Source: an uncultured Eubacteriales bacterium
GTDB lineage: Bacteria; Bacillota; Clostridia; Christensenellales; Aristaeellaceae
Length of the DNA: 58,484 bases
Assembly: GCA_900540045.1 (NCBI GenBank)
Contig: UQEF01000005.1
Coordinates: forward strand, 1-58,484
Reading direction: 5' to 3'
Under the pieces are notes generated by a model. The model searched no databases. It had not been told where the DNA came from and saw only the letters and a list, made by a program, of their open reading frames with translations. Position 1 is the stretch's first letter, and each line of letters begins with the position of its first letter. A program made the translations under genes and the position numbers. Below are positions 46,526 through 55,707 of this stretch, piece after piece.

Positions 46526-46531
46526 AAGAGG

Positions 46532-46561
46532 AAAGGCCGCCGGTCAAGGGGCGGCCTTTTT
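46532..46561. terminator. terminator between the RsfA-like gene and the brnQ remnant
   Basis: AAAGGCCGCC and GGCGGCCTTT flank an 8-base loop, followed by more T. The stop of the brnQ remnant lies inside it. Confidence 0.88.
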
Positions 46562-47550
46562 GCTGCGCATCCATTGCAACGCCATTGCCAGCGCCAGTCC
46601 CGCCGCTACGGGGCACACCCAGCCAATCCCAGTCCGTAGAGGGGCAGAAAGGCTTTGGCAAACAGACAGGCCAGAGTGACGGTAGCGGCCAGAATCAGCG
46701 TGCCGGCCGTGCCGTAATGGCGGTTGGCCAGGAGCGACAGCACCTCGCCGCCGTTGGCGGCGTTCGCCGGGATGGCGCGGCTTTGCACGCCCATGAGCGT
46801 AACGACAATATAGATCCCTGCCATGATGAGGCAGCTGAACAGGCCGGAGCGGACGGTGCTTATGGCCACGGCCTCCGGCCGCGTTACGCCCGCGCCGCGG
46901 ATGACGTTGACCACCACGATGCCAAAGGCCAGTCCGGCCAGCGCGTCCATGGTGTTATACCCTTCCAGGAAGCCGGCGAAGAAGGGGTCGGAGCGGTAGT
47001 TCCCCAAGGGCTCGGGTGGGAGGGAGGCGGCGGGGCGCGCCAGCACCGTTACCGCAAGCACGCCGAAAAACAGCAGGAACAGCGGCGTCAGCGTGCGCCC
47101 GATCGAGGTGAGGATGCTGGCCGGACGCAGTGAAAACGCTGCGACGATGGTGAAGAACACCAGTGAAAACAGCGCCAGCGCCAGACCGCTGTGTTCGGCA
47201 CCCGCCAGCGGCTCCACGCCCAGGGTGAAGGGCACGGTGGCGCAGCGCGGAATCGCGAAAAACGGGCCGATGGTCAGATACAGCGCGCAGGTAAAACACA
47301 GGCCGTAGGGGCGGCTCACCTTTTGGCTCAGGGCAAGCAGGCCGTCGCTGCGGGTGATGCCGATGGCAGCAGCTCCCAGCAGCGGAAGCCCTACGCCCGT
47401 AAACAGCAGTCCCGCGATTGCGGGCCATACGGCGCTGCCGGCCTGACGGCCCAGATAGGCGGGGAAAATCAAATTGCCCGCGCCAAAAAACATGCCGAAA
47501 AGCATAATGGCAACCAGAAAGGTCTCCTTATGTGTGAGCCTGTTTTTCAT
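46544..47550 (-). pseudogene. brnQ: branched-chain amino acid transporter, internally deleted
   Basis: The first about 300 residues are a good BrnQ (LIFPAYLGRQAG, GRTLTPLFLLFFGVLAVTV, GYNTMDALAGLAFGIVVVN), a Na/H-coupled Leu/Ile/Val importer of about 430 residues. After ATVTLACL the sequence jumps to the last membrane helix region (AFLPLYGLG); a stop follows after GLAGCAP, while another frame gives the expected end (GWVCPVAAGLALAMALQWMRSKK in its parts). About 100 residues with several helices are missing and the frame is shifted. It should not be functional. Confidence 0.8.
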
Positions 47551-47681
47551 TTGTCCACCCCTTCCTGCGCAAGGCCCGAAAAAGCGCTCTCCCTGTTTTT
47601 ATCAGTACACCATAAATGTCAATGACCGAAGTGAACAGGCTATCAGGCTGTAGAGAAACGGGATGGCCGGCCTTCTGACCC

Positions 47682-47710
47682 TTGAGGGACGCGCCTGCGC
47701 GTGGTATACT
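47682..47710 (+). promoter_or_regulatory. promoter of the AraC-type regulator
   Basis: TTGAGG (47682-47687), 17-base spacer, TATACT (47705-47710). Confidence 0.7.
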
Positions 47711-47733
47711 GATACGCGAAGGGAGGGCCCCGC

Positions 47734-48573
47734 ATGTATTTTGAGGACTTTATGTCCAAATTTACGGAGTTGCCCATTGCCTGCTATGTTTCCTGCCGCA
47801 CGGGCGATGACATGGCATCCGGACGATGGTACAAGCGCCATTTGCACCGGGAATTTGAGGTGCTGTATCTGGAATCCGGCGACGGAGTCATTACCCTGAA
47901 CCGGGAACCCTTGCCCATCCACACAGGAGAGGTGATTCTCATCCCTCCCTTTGTGCCCCATGAAGCCAGAGCGGACCGCGCCACGCCACTGCGTGAACAC
48001 TGCATTTGCTTTGATCTTTCGCTGCTGCATAACGCTGATCCTGCCTTTGCCAGGTCGGATGTGGACGTGACGCCGCTTCGCGGCGTGCTGAAAAAGGAGG
48101 ATCCCATCACTGCGCAGGTAGCCGATCATCTGCTTACGATTATCAGGGCATGTCAGGAACATCCCGCCGGATGGACGCTGATGACACGCGGGCATCTGAT
48201 GCTGATGTTTTCGTTGCTGGCACCCCGTCTGGAAGGATTGAGCGCCGCCTCGGCCCCTTTGGACGAGGATTTTTGCCGCCGGGTATCGGCCTGCATTGCC
48301 CGGCGCTATGCCGGCAATCTTACCTCCCGCGATGTTGCCGCCGAGCTGTGCTATTCGCAAAGTTATTTTTGCCGCCGCTTTAAGCGCGACTTTGGCATGT
48401 GCTTCAGCGAATATCTCAATGCGTACCGCCTGAACGTGGCGCGCGGCCTGCTGCTGGAAAAGAAGTGTACCGTTACGGAGGTAGCGGCTTCGGTGGGCTT
48501 TTCCAGCGTAAGCTACTTCACACGCTGCTTCCAAAGACGCTTTGACATGCTGCCGTCGGATTATTGTGAATAA
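47734..48573 (+). CDS. AraC family transcriptional regulator
   Basis: 279 residues. An N-terminal cupin (FEVLYLESGDGVITLNREP, GEVILIPPFVPHEA) probably senses a sugar, and the C-terminal pair of HTH motifs is typical: LTSRDVAAELCYSQSYFCRRFKRDFG and TVTEVAASVGFSSVSYFTRCFQ. GGGAGGG precedes the ATG. It lies next to and convergent with the glycosidase-like/ABC transporter genes, which it most likely controls. Confidence 0.9.
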   Translation: MYFEDFMSKFTELPIACYVSCRTGDDMASGRWYKRHLHREFEVLYLESGDGVITLNREPLPIHTGEVILIPPFVPHEARADRATPLREHCICFDLSLLHNADPAFARSDVDVTPLRGVLKKEDPITAQVADHLLTIIRACQEHPAGWTLMTRGHLMLMFSLLAPRLEGLSAASAPLDEDFCRRVSACIARRYAGNLTSRDVAAELCYSQSYFCRRFKRDFGMCFSEYLNAYRLNVARGLLLEKKCTVTEVAASVGFSSVSYFTRCFQRRFDMLPSDYCE

Positions 48574-48577
48574 TGCA

Positions 48578-48605
48578 ATGCCGCCCCGCATTTGCGGGGC
48601 GGCAT
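48578..48605. terminator. hairpin between araC-type gene and glycosidase-like gene
   Basis: ATGCCGCCCCGC and GCGGGGCGGCAT pair perfectly around a 4-base loop. T runs are short, so termination strength is uncertain. Confidence 0.7.
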
Positions 48606-48607
48606 CG

Positions 48608-49987
48608 TCATACCGTATCAGCCTGTGGTGCGTTGGCAAAGACCACATCGGGCCGCTGCGCGGTTTCCGTGAGCAGCTGAGGAAAGGGAGTCCCGCTATC
48701 CCAGAGGGTGGCGGCAAACAGTGCCGTCGGAAGCCAGATCGACGTTTCAAACAGGCCGTCCTCCATCAGCGCGAGGATCTGGCATTCCGGGTCCCCCTGC
48801 AAAAGCAGGTTTACAATGCTTTGCAGGTGAGCCCCGTTTTGCATCCAGTAGCTCTGCGTAAGGCGCATGACCCTGCGCGCGATGGGGAGGCGTGCGGCGA
48901 TTTCCCCGGCGCTGCATTCGCCGATGCGTTCGGGCCCCGCCCGGTGTACGAAGTCGGTCCAGTCCAGGCAAATCATGCCCTTGGTCACCACGCCTGTAGC
49001 GCCATGCTCGCGCAGGCGCGAAAACTTGCGGGTAAAATCCTCGGTCTCCCGGGCATGGGCCACGTTTTCGGCCAGATAGGCATAGGGAAACGCGCCGCAA
49101 TCCTCCCACACAATCCGTACCCGCGGGTCAATTTGAGCAATTCGGTCCAGCTTTTGCGCCACCGAGGTGGCATGCAGGCCGAACTGCAATTCCAGCTTTG
49201 GCCGCTTTTCAAGGATACGGGCACAAATGCCATTGACCCATGGGACCACCACATCGGCGATGGAGCGGCCGTCCAGCTCCTGCTCGGTGGTTTCGGTAAA
49301 GCTCTGGAAATAGATGCCATCCCCCGGAAGGGCCGCATATTCACGCTCAAAGCGCTCGACGGCCTCGTCTGCCAAGCGGGCGAGGAGGGTTTCGTCGGAA
49401 AGATGAACATCAATTTTGGTGTCCCATCCCCAGGCATATCCCCAGATGACCCGGATGCCCAAGTCGTGCGCGCAGGCCACCACCTCAGCGGCGTTAAGGG
49501 GTGCGTAATCGTTCCAGATGACGATTTCGTTCAGCTTCAGGCGGGCCATGTTGGCCAGATAGCGCCGGTAATCGTAAATGACATAACCCCATGTCCACAG
49601 GCCGCGCCGGCGCACCTGAGGCGCGTGCGCGCAGTCCATGTTCTCAAACCCCTCTTCAAAGGGATTGCGGAAGTAATAGGGCTTCATCCACGTATGGGCC
49701 TGCTCTGCCTTTGGCACTACGAGGTTGACGAAATCCGACACGCCATAGAGCACGGATACGTCCGTTGCCCCCGTGATTTCAACAGACTGCAACGATCCCT
49801 CCGTGCAGATGCGCATGCGGTAGCCCTCCGGCGGCAGGGCTGCGTCCGGCACCACAGCGCCGGTGATGCGGCAGGCGTCCTCCGCGCCCTCTATGGGCAC
49901 GTCATAGGTCCTCAGACAGCCTTCCAGCATCTGCCGGGCCAGCGCCAGCGCGGGGGTCCGAGGCAAACTGATGTTCCAATGCTTCAT
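48608..49987 (-). CDS. glycoside hydrolase-like protein (GH20/GH67-type barrel, unassigned)
   Basis: 459 residues. An N-terminal small alpha/beta domain (about 1-105, YRMRICTEGSLQSVEITGAT, VSVLYGVSDFVN) of the kind found before GH20, GH67 and GH84 barrels is followed by a TIM barrel: RRRGLWTWGYVIYDYRRYLA, RLKLNEIVIWNDY, GIRVIWGYAWGWD and GIYFQSFTETTEQE, in which the Glu pair could be catalytic. No signal peptide, so it is cytoplasmic. It is the last gene of an ABC importer operon, which implies that it processes the imported oligosaccharide or glycoside. I do not recognise a specific family. Confidence 0.65.
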   Translation of the reverse strand: MKHWNISLPRTPALALARQMLEGCLRTYDVPIEGAEDACRITGAVVPDAALPPEGYRMRICTEGSLQSVEITGATDVSVLYGVSDFVNLVVPKAEQAHTWMKPYYFRNPFEEGFENMDCAHAPQVRRRGLWTWGYVIYDYRRYLANMARLKLNEIVIWNDYAPLNAAEVVACAHDLGIRVIWGYAWGWDTKIDVHLSDETLLARLADEAVERFEREYAALPGDGIYFQSFTETTEQELDGRSIADVVVPWVNGICARILEKRPKLELQFGLHATSVAQKLDRIAQIDPRVRIVWEDCGAFPYAYLAENVAHARETEDFTRKFSRLREHGATGVVTKGMICLDWTDFVHRAGPERIGECSAGEIAARLPIARRVMRLTQSYWMQNGAHLQSIVNLLLQGDPECQILALMEDGLFETSIWLPTALFAATLWDSGTPFPQLLTETAQRPDVVFANAPQADTV

Positions 49988-49993
49988 AAGCGG

Positions 49994-50842
49994 TTATCCT
50001 TTCAGGCCGGAGTTCACCATCGCATCCGTCACCTTTTCCTGGAAGAACAGGTACACCAACATGACGGGAATGACGCTCAGGGTAGTAGCCGCCAGCTGCA
50101 GGTGCCATTCGGGCTGGCCATATACGTCGTTGAAATTGTTCAGGGACAGCGGCAGCGTATATTTGTCGATGCTGGTGGTAAAGACCAGCGGCTCCAGATA
50201 CATGTTCCACGTGGCCAGAAACGCCAGAATCCCCACAGAAGACGCCACCGGCACCGAGATGGGCAGCATGATGCGGAAAAAGATGCCGCCATGTCCCATT
50301 CCGTCCAGCCGGCCCGCCTCCTCCAGCTCCTTGGGCACGGTGATGAAGAACTGCCGGAACATAAATGCCGACAGCGCGCCCTGCGAGCAAAAGACAGGCA
50401 GGAATATCAGCGGCAGCAGGCTGTCGGTCAAATGCCATGCCTTCATCTGATAGAACAGCGGAATGATGATGACCTCCACCGGCATCATCAGCGCAGTGAG
50501 CAGCAGGATGAACAGAATCCCGCGGCCCGGAAAGCGCACCCGCGCAAATCCATAGCCTGACAGGGCGGAGATCAGCACGTTGCCCAACGTGCCCACACCC
50601 GCCACCAGCAGCGTATTGGCATAGTGCCGGGCAAAGGGCTGCTTTTGGAAGATTTCCACGTAGTTTTGCCATCTCCAGCTCTGCGGCAGCAGGCGGGGCG
50701 GGCCAAAGACCTGCGCGTTGGTGTTGAGGGAGTTGACCATCATCCACCAGAAGGGATAGATAAACACCAGCGTCACCGCCGCAATCAGCAGGAGGCGCGG
50801 AATCCAGCGAAGGAGACGCGCGGGTGAAACGTTACTCCTCAT
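49994..50842 (-). CDS. carbohydrate ABC transporter permease (MalG type)
   Basis: 282 residues with six membrane helices. The EAA loop, which contacts the ATPase, reads ELEEAGRLDGMGHGGIFFRIML. FIYPFWWMMVNSLN and the end TDAMVNSGLKG are typical of MalG-type proteins. It overlaps the MalF-type gene by 11 bases and sits six bases before the glycosidase-like gene. Confidence 0.93.
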   Translation of the reverse strand: MRSNVSPARLLRWIPRLLLIAAVTLVFIYPFWWMMVNSLNTNAQVFGPPRLLPQSWRWQNYVEIFQKQPFARHYANTLLVAGVGTLGNVLISALSGYGFARVRFPGRGILFILLLTALMMPVEVIIIPLFYQMKAWHLTDSLLPLIFLPVFCSQGALSAFMFRQFFITVPKELEEAGRLDGMGHGGIFFRIMLPISVPVASSVGILAFLATWNMYLEPLVFTTSIDKYTLPLSLNNFNDVYGQPEWHLQLAATTLSVIPVMLVYLFFQEKVTDAMVNSGLKG

Positions 50843-51737
50843 AATGCGACACCTTCCTTCTGGCCAGCCATTGCAGCAGCGTCATGCCCAGCATAATCAA
50901 AAACAGGATGACCGCGATGGCGGACGCATAGCCGCTCTTGTAGGCGCGGAAGCCCTGGTAATACACATAGTAGACCAGCACCATGGTGCTGCCCTCCGGG
51001 CCTCCTTCGGTCATGAGCTTGATGGTATCAAACACGCGCATGGAGCCGATCATCGTTACGATAGAGGCCATGAGCACCGTGGGCATCAGCAGCGGCAGCT
51101 TGATTTTGCGAAACAGCGCAAAGCTGCTTGCGCCATCAATGCGCGCCGCCTCCACGATTTCTCCCGGCAGGTTCATGACTGCGCCGTAGAATACCAGGAC
51201 GTTGGTGCCCAGGTTTTTCAGCACGCGGGTGACGACCACCGCGGCCATGGCCCAGCCCTTTTCCTGAAGCCAGTTGGGCCCCTGAATGCCCAGCTGAGCC
51301 AGCGCCCAGTTGATGGGACCCGCCGTGCCGCCCTGCAGCAGATACTTCCACACGATGGACCATGCCACACCGGAGGTAACCACGGGCAGGAAGATGATGG
51401 CGCGGATGTAGCGCGTGCCAAAGTTGCCATCGCCCAGATACAGCGCCAGACCCAGCGCCAGCGCCAGATTCAGCGGCACCAGAAAAACGGAGAAGATCAG
51501 CGTGTTTTTCAGCGTCAGGTAAAACAACGAATCCTGGAAAAGCGTTGCGTAATTTTGAAAGCCGATGGGGTTGCTCGTACCAAAGAGCATGTTGCGGTTC
51601 TGGAACGAGTAGATGAACACATTTACCAGCGGAATCAGGACAAAAAGAAAAAAACCGATCATCTGCGGGAGGATGAACGCATAGCCGCTCGCGCTCTCCC
51701 GGAGGGCGCGGCGGGCGGACAGCGAGGTGTCTTTCAT
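50832..51737 (-). CDS. carbohydrate ABC transporter permease (MalF type)
   Basis: 301 residues from MKDTSLSARRALRES, with CAGGAGG upstream. Six membrane helices and an EAA loop (EIVEAARIDGASSFALFRKIKLP) mark it as the MalF-type partner. A GC-rich stem-loop separates it from the binding-protein gene, which may lower permease expression relative to the binding protein. Confidence 0.93.
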   Translation of the reverse strand: MKDTSLSARRALRESASGYAFILPQMIGFFLFVLIPLVNVFIYSFQNRNMLFGTSNPIGFQNYATLFQDSLFYLTLKNTLIFSVFLVPLNLALALGLALYLGDGNFGTRYIRAIIFLPVVTSGVAWSIVWKYLLQGGTAGPINWALAQLGIQGPNWLQEKGWAMAAVVVTRVLKNLGTNVLVFYGAVMNLPGEIVEAARIDGASSFALFRKIKLPLLMPTVLMASIVTMIGSMRVFDTIKLMTEGGPEGSTMVLVYYVYYQGFRAYKSGYASAIAVILFLIMLGMTLLQWLARRKVSHYEE

Positions 51738-51756
51738 GCTGCCTCCTGTAAAAGCA

Positions 51757-51775
51757 GCGGCGGCCAAGCCGCCGC
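51757..51775 (-). promoter_or_regulatory. intercistronic stem-loop between binding protein and permeases
   Basis: GCGGCGGC and GCCGCCGC pair with a 3-base loop, followed on the minus strand by TGCTTTT just before the permease ribosome site. Such hairpins commonly attenuate or stabilise transcripts in binding-protein operons. Confidence 0.6.
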
Positions 51776-51839
51776 CGTAGTTGACCGGAAGCGCCCGCGG
51801 GGGGCGCCTCCGGCGATGTTGGGAACAGAGGGGAAACGC

Positions 51840-53078
51840 TTATTGCAGGTTGTTGCGGTAAATCGTGGCGATTTCGCCAAGAATGGCGGCAACATCCGCA
51901 TCGGGATTCCACAGCTTGTCAAACACGATTTCGGTCTCGATGTCGATGGTGGGGGAATTGATATTGCTGGACATGGCGCGGCTGGAGAGCACAGAGCTGG
52001 CCACGATGTCCTTCATCTGCTCGGGGGTAAGGTAGGCGTTGGAATTGAGGAACTCCTCGCTTTCCAGCACGGATTTGCGGCAGGGCGGCCAGTACTGCGC
52101 CACGCGGGCGGCGCAGCTTGCGCTGGTCATGTAGGACACCAGCTCGGCAGCCAGATCGGCGTTGGCGCTGGCGGCATTGGCAGCCATGGCCGCCTGGCCC
52201 AGGAAGGATACATCGCCGGGCAGCTTGGACACGCCCCACTTCCAGGTCACATCCGCCAGGTTGCCCAGCTGAGAAATCTGGTTGAAGGTGCAGGCCGCGC
52301 CGCCGGTGAAGAAGTTGCTTTCATCTCCCGGAGGAACCACGGAGCCGTCCACGTACACCATGTCGTGGAACATCTGCACAGCCGCGATGGATTCGGGTGA
52401 GTCGATGAGCACTTCCAGATCATCCGTCCAGAAGTCGCCGCCAAAGCCACGCACAAACGGGGTCAGGTTCATCTCGGTGCGGTCGGAGTAGCCGGCGTTG
52501 TTCACCGTCATGTAGCCGTACACGCCGGTCTTGTCCTTGATGGCCTTCATGCACTCACGGAAGGTTTCCCAGGTCCAGGTGCCCTCGGCCACATATTCGT
52601 TGGGGTCCTTCAGGCCCGCCTCGGCAAAGAGGTCGGCGTTGTAGATCATGATGAAGGGGCTGGTGGAGAAGGGAATGGCATACACGTCATCACCGTCGCA
52701 CCACAGGCTCATGGCGCCGTCATCCAGGTCGTCGGGATCATAGGCGGACATGGCGTCATTGAGCTTGGCGCACAGGCCGGCGCTTATGTAAGCCTTGATG
52801 TCCGCTTCCATGACCCAGAAGGCGTCGGCGGGCTCATTGCTTTGCAGGTTCATCAGCAGCAGGCTGCTGTATTCCGTGCCCGACAGCGAGATGAATTCCG
52901 GCTCGATGGCAATGCCCTTGGCCTGGGCGAATTCATCCACGAAGCTGCCCAGCAGCTTAAGCTGATCCTCATTGCTTGTCCAGGTGGCGATTCTCAGATG
53001 GACAGGCTCCTCCGCCATGGAGGGAATCGCCATGGCCAGCAGCAGAACGGCCAGCAGCAGAGACGTAAGTTTCTTCAT
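51840..53078 (-). CDS. ABC transporter sugar-binding protein (family 1)
   Basis: 412 residues. The signal peptide (MKKLTSLLLAVLLLAMAIPS then AEE) lacks a lipobox cysteine, unusual for a Gram-positive binding protein. The fold is typical: LRIATWTSNEDQLKLLGSFV, DAFWVMEADIKAYISAG, VYAIPFSTSPFIMIYNADLF and WTWETFRECMKAIKD. It is the first gene of the operon, behind a consensus promoter. No ATPase gene follows, so a shared MsmX-like ATPase is probably used. Confidence 0.93.
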   Translation of the reverse strand: MKKLTSLLLAVLLLAMAIPSMAEEPVHLRIATWTSNEDQLKLLGSFVDEFAQAKGIAIEPEFISLSGTEYSSLLLMNLQSNEPADAFWVMEADIKAYISAGLCAKLNDAMSAYDPDDLDDGAMSLWCDGDDVYAIPFSTSPFIMIYNADLFAEAGLKDPNEYVAEGTWTWETFRECMKAIKDKTGVYGYMTVNNAGYSDRTEMNLTPFVRGFGGDFWTDDLEVLIDSPESIAAVQMFHDMVYVDGSVVPPGDESNFFTGGAACTFNQISQLGNLADVTWKWGVSKLPGDVSFLGQAAMAANAASANADLAAELVSYMTSASCAARVAQYWPPCRKSVLESEEFLNSNAYLTPEQMKDIVASSVLSSRAMSSNINSPTIDIETEIVFDKLWNPDADVAAILGEIATIYRNNLQ

Positions 53079-53137
53079 CAGTTCAGTCTCCTTTCTTGAA
53101 TGGGCATTTGAAAGGCAGGATACCTTTGCTGCATCCT

Positions 53138-53166
53138 ATTATAATCAATGTGGGGTCATGTGTGAA
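53138..53166 (-). promoter_or_regulatory. promoter of the binding protein-permease-glycosidase operon
   Basis: Minus-strand TTCACA (53161-53166), 17-base spacer, TATAAT (53138-53143). Confidence 0.8.
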
Positions 53167-53171
53167 GAAAC

Positions 53172-53203
53172 TCGGTTGACCGAATTTAAGCGCGACGTTG
53201 ACC
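53172..53203. promoter_or_regulatory. candidate operator between divergent promoters
   Basis: TCGGT-TG-ACCGA is a perfect palindrome (53172-53183), and GTTGACC occurs at 53175 and again at 53197, 22 bases or two helical turns apart. The site lies between the divergent promoters, as expected for one regulator acting on both; the AraC-type protein is the nearest candidate. Confidence 0.5.
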
Positions 53204-53219
53204 AAAATAGCATAACAAA

Positions 53220-53248
53220 TTGACTTTTCCTTAGCGAATCCCTACAAT
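53220..53248 (+). promoter_or_regulatory. promoter of the FAD oxidoreductase gene
   Basis: TTGACT (53220-53225), 17-base spacer, TACAAT (53243-53248). Confidence 0.82.
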
Positions 53249-53283
53249 AAATACGGATTTTGCTAGCTGAGGTGAAACGGAAA

Positions 53284-54624
53284 ATGGCGCAGCTTACGAT
53301 CAATTACAATCCTGCGGGGCAGACCTATGATGTGATCGTTGCAGGCGGCGGCACGGCGGGCGTGATGGCGGCCTGCGCGGCGGCGCGCGAAGGCGCGCGC
53401 GTGATTATTCTGGAACGTGAATATGCGCTGGGCGGAACGTCTACGCTGGCGCTGACCGTGCCGCGCATGACCAATCATATGCCGCAGCTGACGGGAAACA
53501 GCTCCCTCGCGGATGAATTGCAGAGCAGCATGGAGCGGGAAGGATGCGCGGGAGACACGTACTTCGCCAGCCCGGAGATGGCCAAGCTGCATCTTGAGGA
53601 GATGTGCGCCCGGTACGGCGTGGAGGTACTCTACGGCGCAGAGCTGGTGGGCGCAGAGCTGAAGGGCCGGAAGGTGGAAACGGTGGTGGTCAACACCGCT
53701 TCGGGCCTGCTGGGCTATGCTGCCCGCGCCTTTATCGATTGCACGGGCGGCGCGCGGCTGGCGCTGGCCTGCGGCTGTGAAACCGCATGCGGCATGGAGG
53801 GTGAAAACCAGCCCATGACGCTGCGCTTCTGCGTGGGCGGCGTGGACGTGGCCCGTGTGGAGCAGACGCTGAAGGAATGGGGCTACCGTTTCGGCGGGGA
53901 CCATTTTCCCATGGAGTTTTATTCGCTGTGGCGCGAGGAGAGCTTCAACCCCTTCACCAAGCTACTGCGTGAGGGCGTGAAGGAAGGCGCGCTGACCGAG
54001 CGCGACGGCAGCTATGTGCAAATCTACTACCATCCTACCCTGGGAAAGGATGTGCTGTGGTTCAACTGCCCGGAGGCGGGGCATATCCTCGACGCGGTGA
54101 GCGCGCGTTCCGTTACGGAGATGGTGCTGTATTCCCGCAAGTCCGCCGTGCGCATCCTGACGTTCCTCAAGCGGCGGTTCCCCGGCTTTGAACACAGCTA
54201 TCTCCAGGCGTTCTCCTCCATTCCGGGCATCCGCGAATCGCGGCGGCTGGTGGGCGAATACATGCTGACAGAGGAGGATATCCGCGCACGCTGCCGCTTT
54301 GACGACTGTGTGGCGCAAACCGCCTATCCGGTGGATATTCACAACGAGCACAATCTGGTGCTGATTCATTTGGAACCCGGCGAATATTATGAAATTCCCT
54401 ATCGTTGTCTGGTCACGCGCGAGATGGACAACCTGCTGGTGGCGGGGCGATGCTCCTCGGCTACGTTTGCGGCGCAAAGCTCCATGCGTATCCAGCTGGT
54501 ATGCATGGCGCTGGGAGAAGCGGCGGGCATCGCTGCGGCGCTGAATCCTGAGGTGCGTGCGGTGGATGGGGCGCAGGTGCGCCGGCGCATGCAGGCGCAC
54601 GGGGCTGTGTTTGCCGGGCGGTAA
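53284..54624 (+). CDS. FAD-dependent oxidoreductase (FAD_oxidored type)
   Basis: 446 residues from the ATG after GAGGTG. The N-terminal dinucleotide fold YDVIVAGGGTAGVMAACAAAREG, the acidic end of strand 2 (VIILERE) and the family's GGTSTLALTVPRM and later LVAGRCSSATFAAQSSMRIQ with GEAAGIAAAL near the end match the FAD-dependent oxidoreductases seen in sugar and uronate loci. It probably oxidises a carbohydrate-derived substrate. It is divergent from the ABC operon and shares the control region with it. Confidence 0.88.
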   Translation: MAQLTINYNPAGQTYDVIVAGGGTAGVMAACAAAREGARVIILEREYALGGTSTLALTVPRMTNHMPQLTGNSSLADELQSSMEREGCAGDTYFASPEMAKLHLEEMCARYGVEVLYGAELVGAELKGRKVETVVVNTASGLLGYAARAFIDCTGGARLALACGCETACGMEGENQPMTLRFCVGGVDVARVEQTLKEWGYRFGGDHFPMEFYSLWREESFNPFTKLLREGVKEGALTERDGSYVQIYYHPTLGKDVLWFNCPEAGHILDAVSARSVTEMVLYSRKSAVRILTFLKRRFPGFEHSYLQAFSSIPGIRESRRLVGEYMLTEEDIRARCRFDDCVAQTAYPVDIHNEHNLVLIHLEPGEYYEIPYRCLVTREMDNLLVAGRCSSATFAAQSSMRIQLVCMALGEAAGIAAALNPEVRAVDGAQVRRRMQAHGAVFAGR

Positions 54625-54678
54625 TGTGCTTCACAGACTGCCGGCCATGACCACTCACAGAGGAAGGGGAAACGGAAG

Positions 54679-54960
54679 ATGTACCATAACATCGGCGGAA
54701 AGATCAAGGTGCTTGCGTGGATTGTGTGCGCCATTGGAATCATAGCAGCGCTTTTGACGGCGGTGGGGTTATGGATCAACAACAGCAGCTTTCATCCGAC
54801 CACGGCGGCGGGCTTCACGATACTGCTGGCCGGGAGCGTAGCGACGTATGTGACTTCCCTGTTCATCTACGGCTTTGGAGAACTGATTGAGTCCACCAAC
54901 AAAATCAGAAGCATGATGGAACAGGACCGCACGGAAGAGGAAGAAGATCAGGAACCATAA
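54679..54960 (+). CDS. small two-helix membrane protein
   Basis: 93 residues, not recognised. Two hydrophobic helices (AWIVCAIGIIAALLTAVGLW and FTILLAGSVATYVTSLFIYG) are separated by a short polar loop, and the C-terminus is strongly acidic (EEEEDQEP). AGGAAGGGGAAACGG precedes the ATG. It may be co-transcribed with the FAD oxidoreductase gene 54 bases upstream. Confidence 0.7.
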   Translation: MYHNIGGKIKVLAWIVCAIGIIAALLTAVGLWINNSSFHPTTAAGFTILLAGSVATYVTSLFIYGFGELIESTNKIRSMMEQDRTEEEEDQEP

Positions 54961-55266
54961 GGCAGCGAAGGAAAAGCCCCGATCGGCCCGCATCTTCTCC
55001 ACCCAGGCCTCGCGTTCGCCGCGGACCTGTAGGGAGCCGGCAGGCCGGAACGGCCCGGCGAGAGGTGCGCCATACGCTTTCAAACCTTTCGCCTCCATTT
55101 CAGGGGCAAGGACGACGAAAACGGACAGGCATGCCTGTGCACGGGACAGATTCATAAGCCCACCCCAATCAGAACGCAGCGTTTTGTCGGGTATGGACGT
55201 GCGCTCCTGCCCATCGGGCATCCACGTCGCGAGAAAAGTGCAAAGACGGCCTTTTGGCCAGACAGG
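54961..55266. other. non-coding stretch
   Basis: No supported gene. The sequence has no ribosome-site-led reading frame of credible composition, and I recognise no RNA. Confidence 0.4.
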
Positions 55267-55322
55267 AAACAAGGGGGTTCCATGCCGGGAATGTGCAACC
55301 CGGCATGGAACCCCCTTGTTTT
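55267..55322. terminator. long perfect bidirectional terminator hairpin
   Basis: AAACAAGGGGGTTCC..CCGGG and its inverse form a 23-bp perfect stem around a 9-base loop, with A and T runs outside. It is far from any stop codon (about 300 bases after the nearest gene). Confidence 0.88.
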
Positions 55323-55433
55323 TGTCTGCCTGAACAGATTTGCGGAAAGGAGCCCGCCGAAAGCGACGTGACATGGCTCGACCGGTTTTTTTACCAGAAG
55401 GTACAGAGGACCGCCATCGGAAAAAATGGCATT

Positions 55434-55477
55434 CCGTCCAGCTTGCGTTGTGGCACCCGTCCAGCTTGCGTTGCGGC
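55434..55477. repeat. two-copy tandem repeat, 23-bp period
   Basis: CCGTCCAGCTTGCGTTG occurs at 55434 and 55457 with GGC three bases later in both copies. Confidence 0.75.
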
Positions 55478-55651
55478 TCCCCTGGAGAGAAGGACAAAAG
55501 CGGTCCGCACTTTTACAGGCGCTTGCTTCCGGACGCGCAGGGCGGAGGGCAAGCGGCTTTTTTGTGCAAGCCCAGGGAAAATATGCCCTGCGGTGACGCA
55601 TCATTCCGAAGGAAATAACGACAGTTTACGGACTTATCACTTTGGAAAAAC

Positions 55652-55680
55652 TTGACGGGTCCAAAAGGATGCAATACACT
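55652..55680 (+). promoter_or_regulatory. promoter before a 27-codon reading frame
   Basis: TTGACG (55652-55657), 17-base spacer, TACACT (55675-55680). Confidence 0.55.
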
Positions 55681-55707
55681 GTTAATCAGAAAAAGGTGAG
55701 GTGCCAT

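Noticed and set aside
48542..50560. 672-codon plus-strand frame over the glycosidase-like and permease genes
   Set aside because: Antisense of two supported genes, with no domain of its own.
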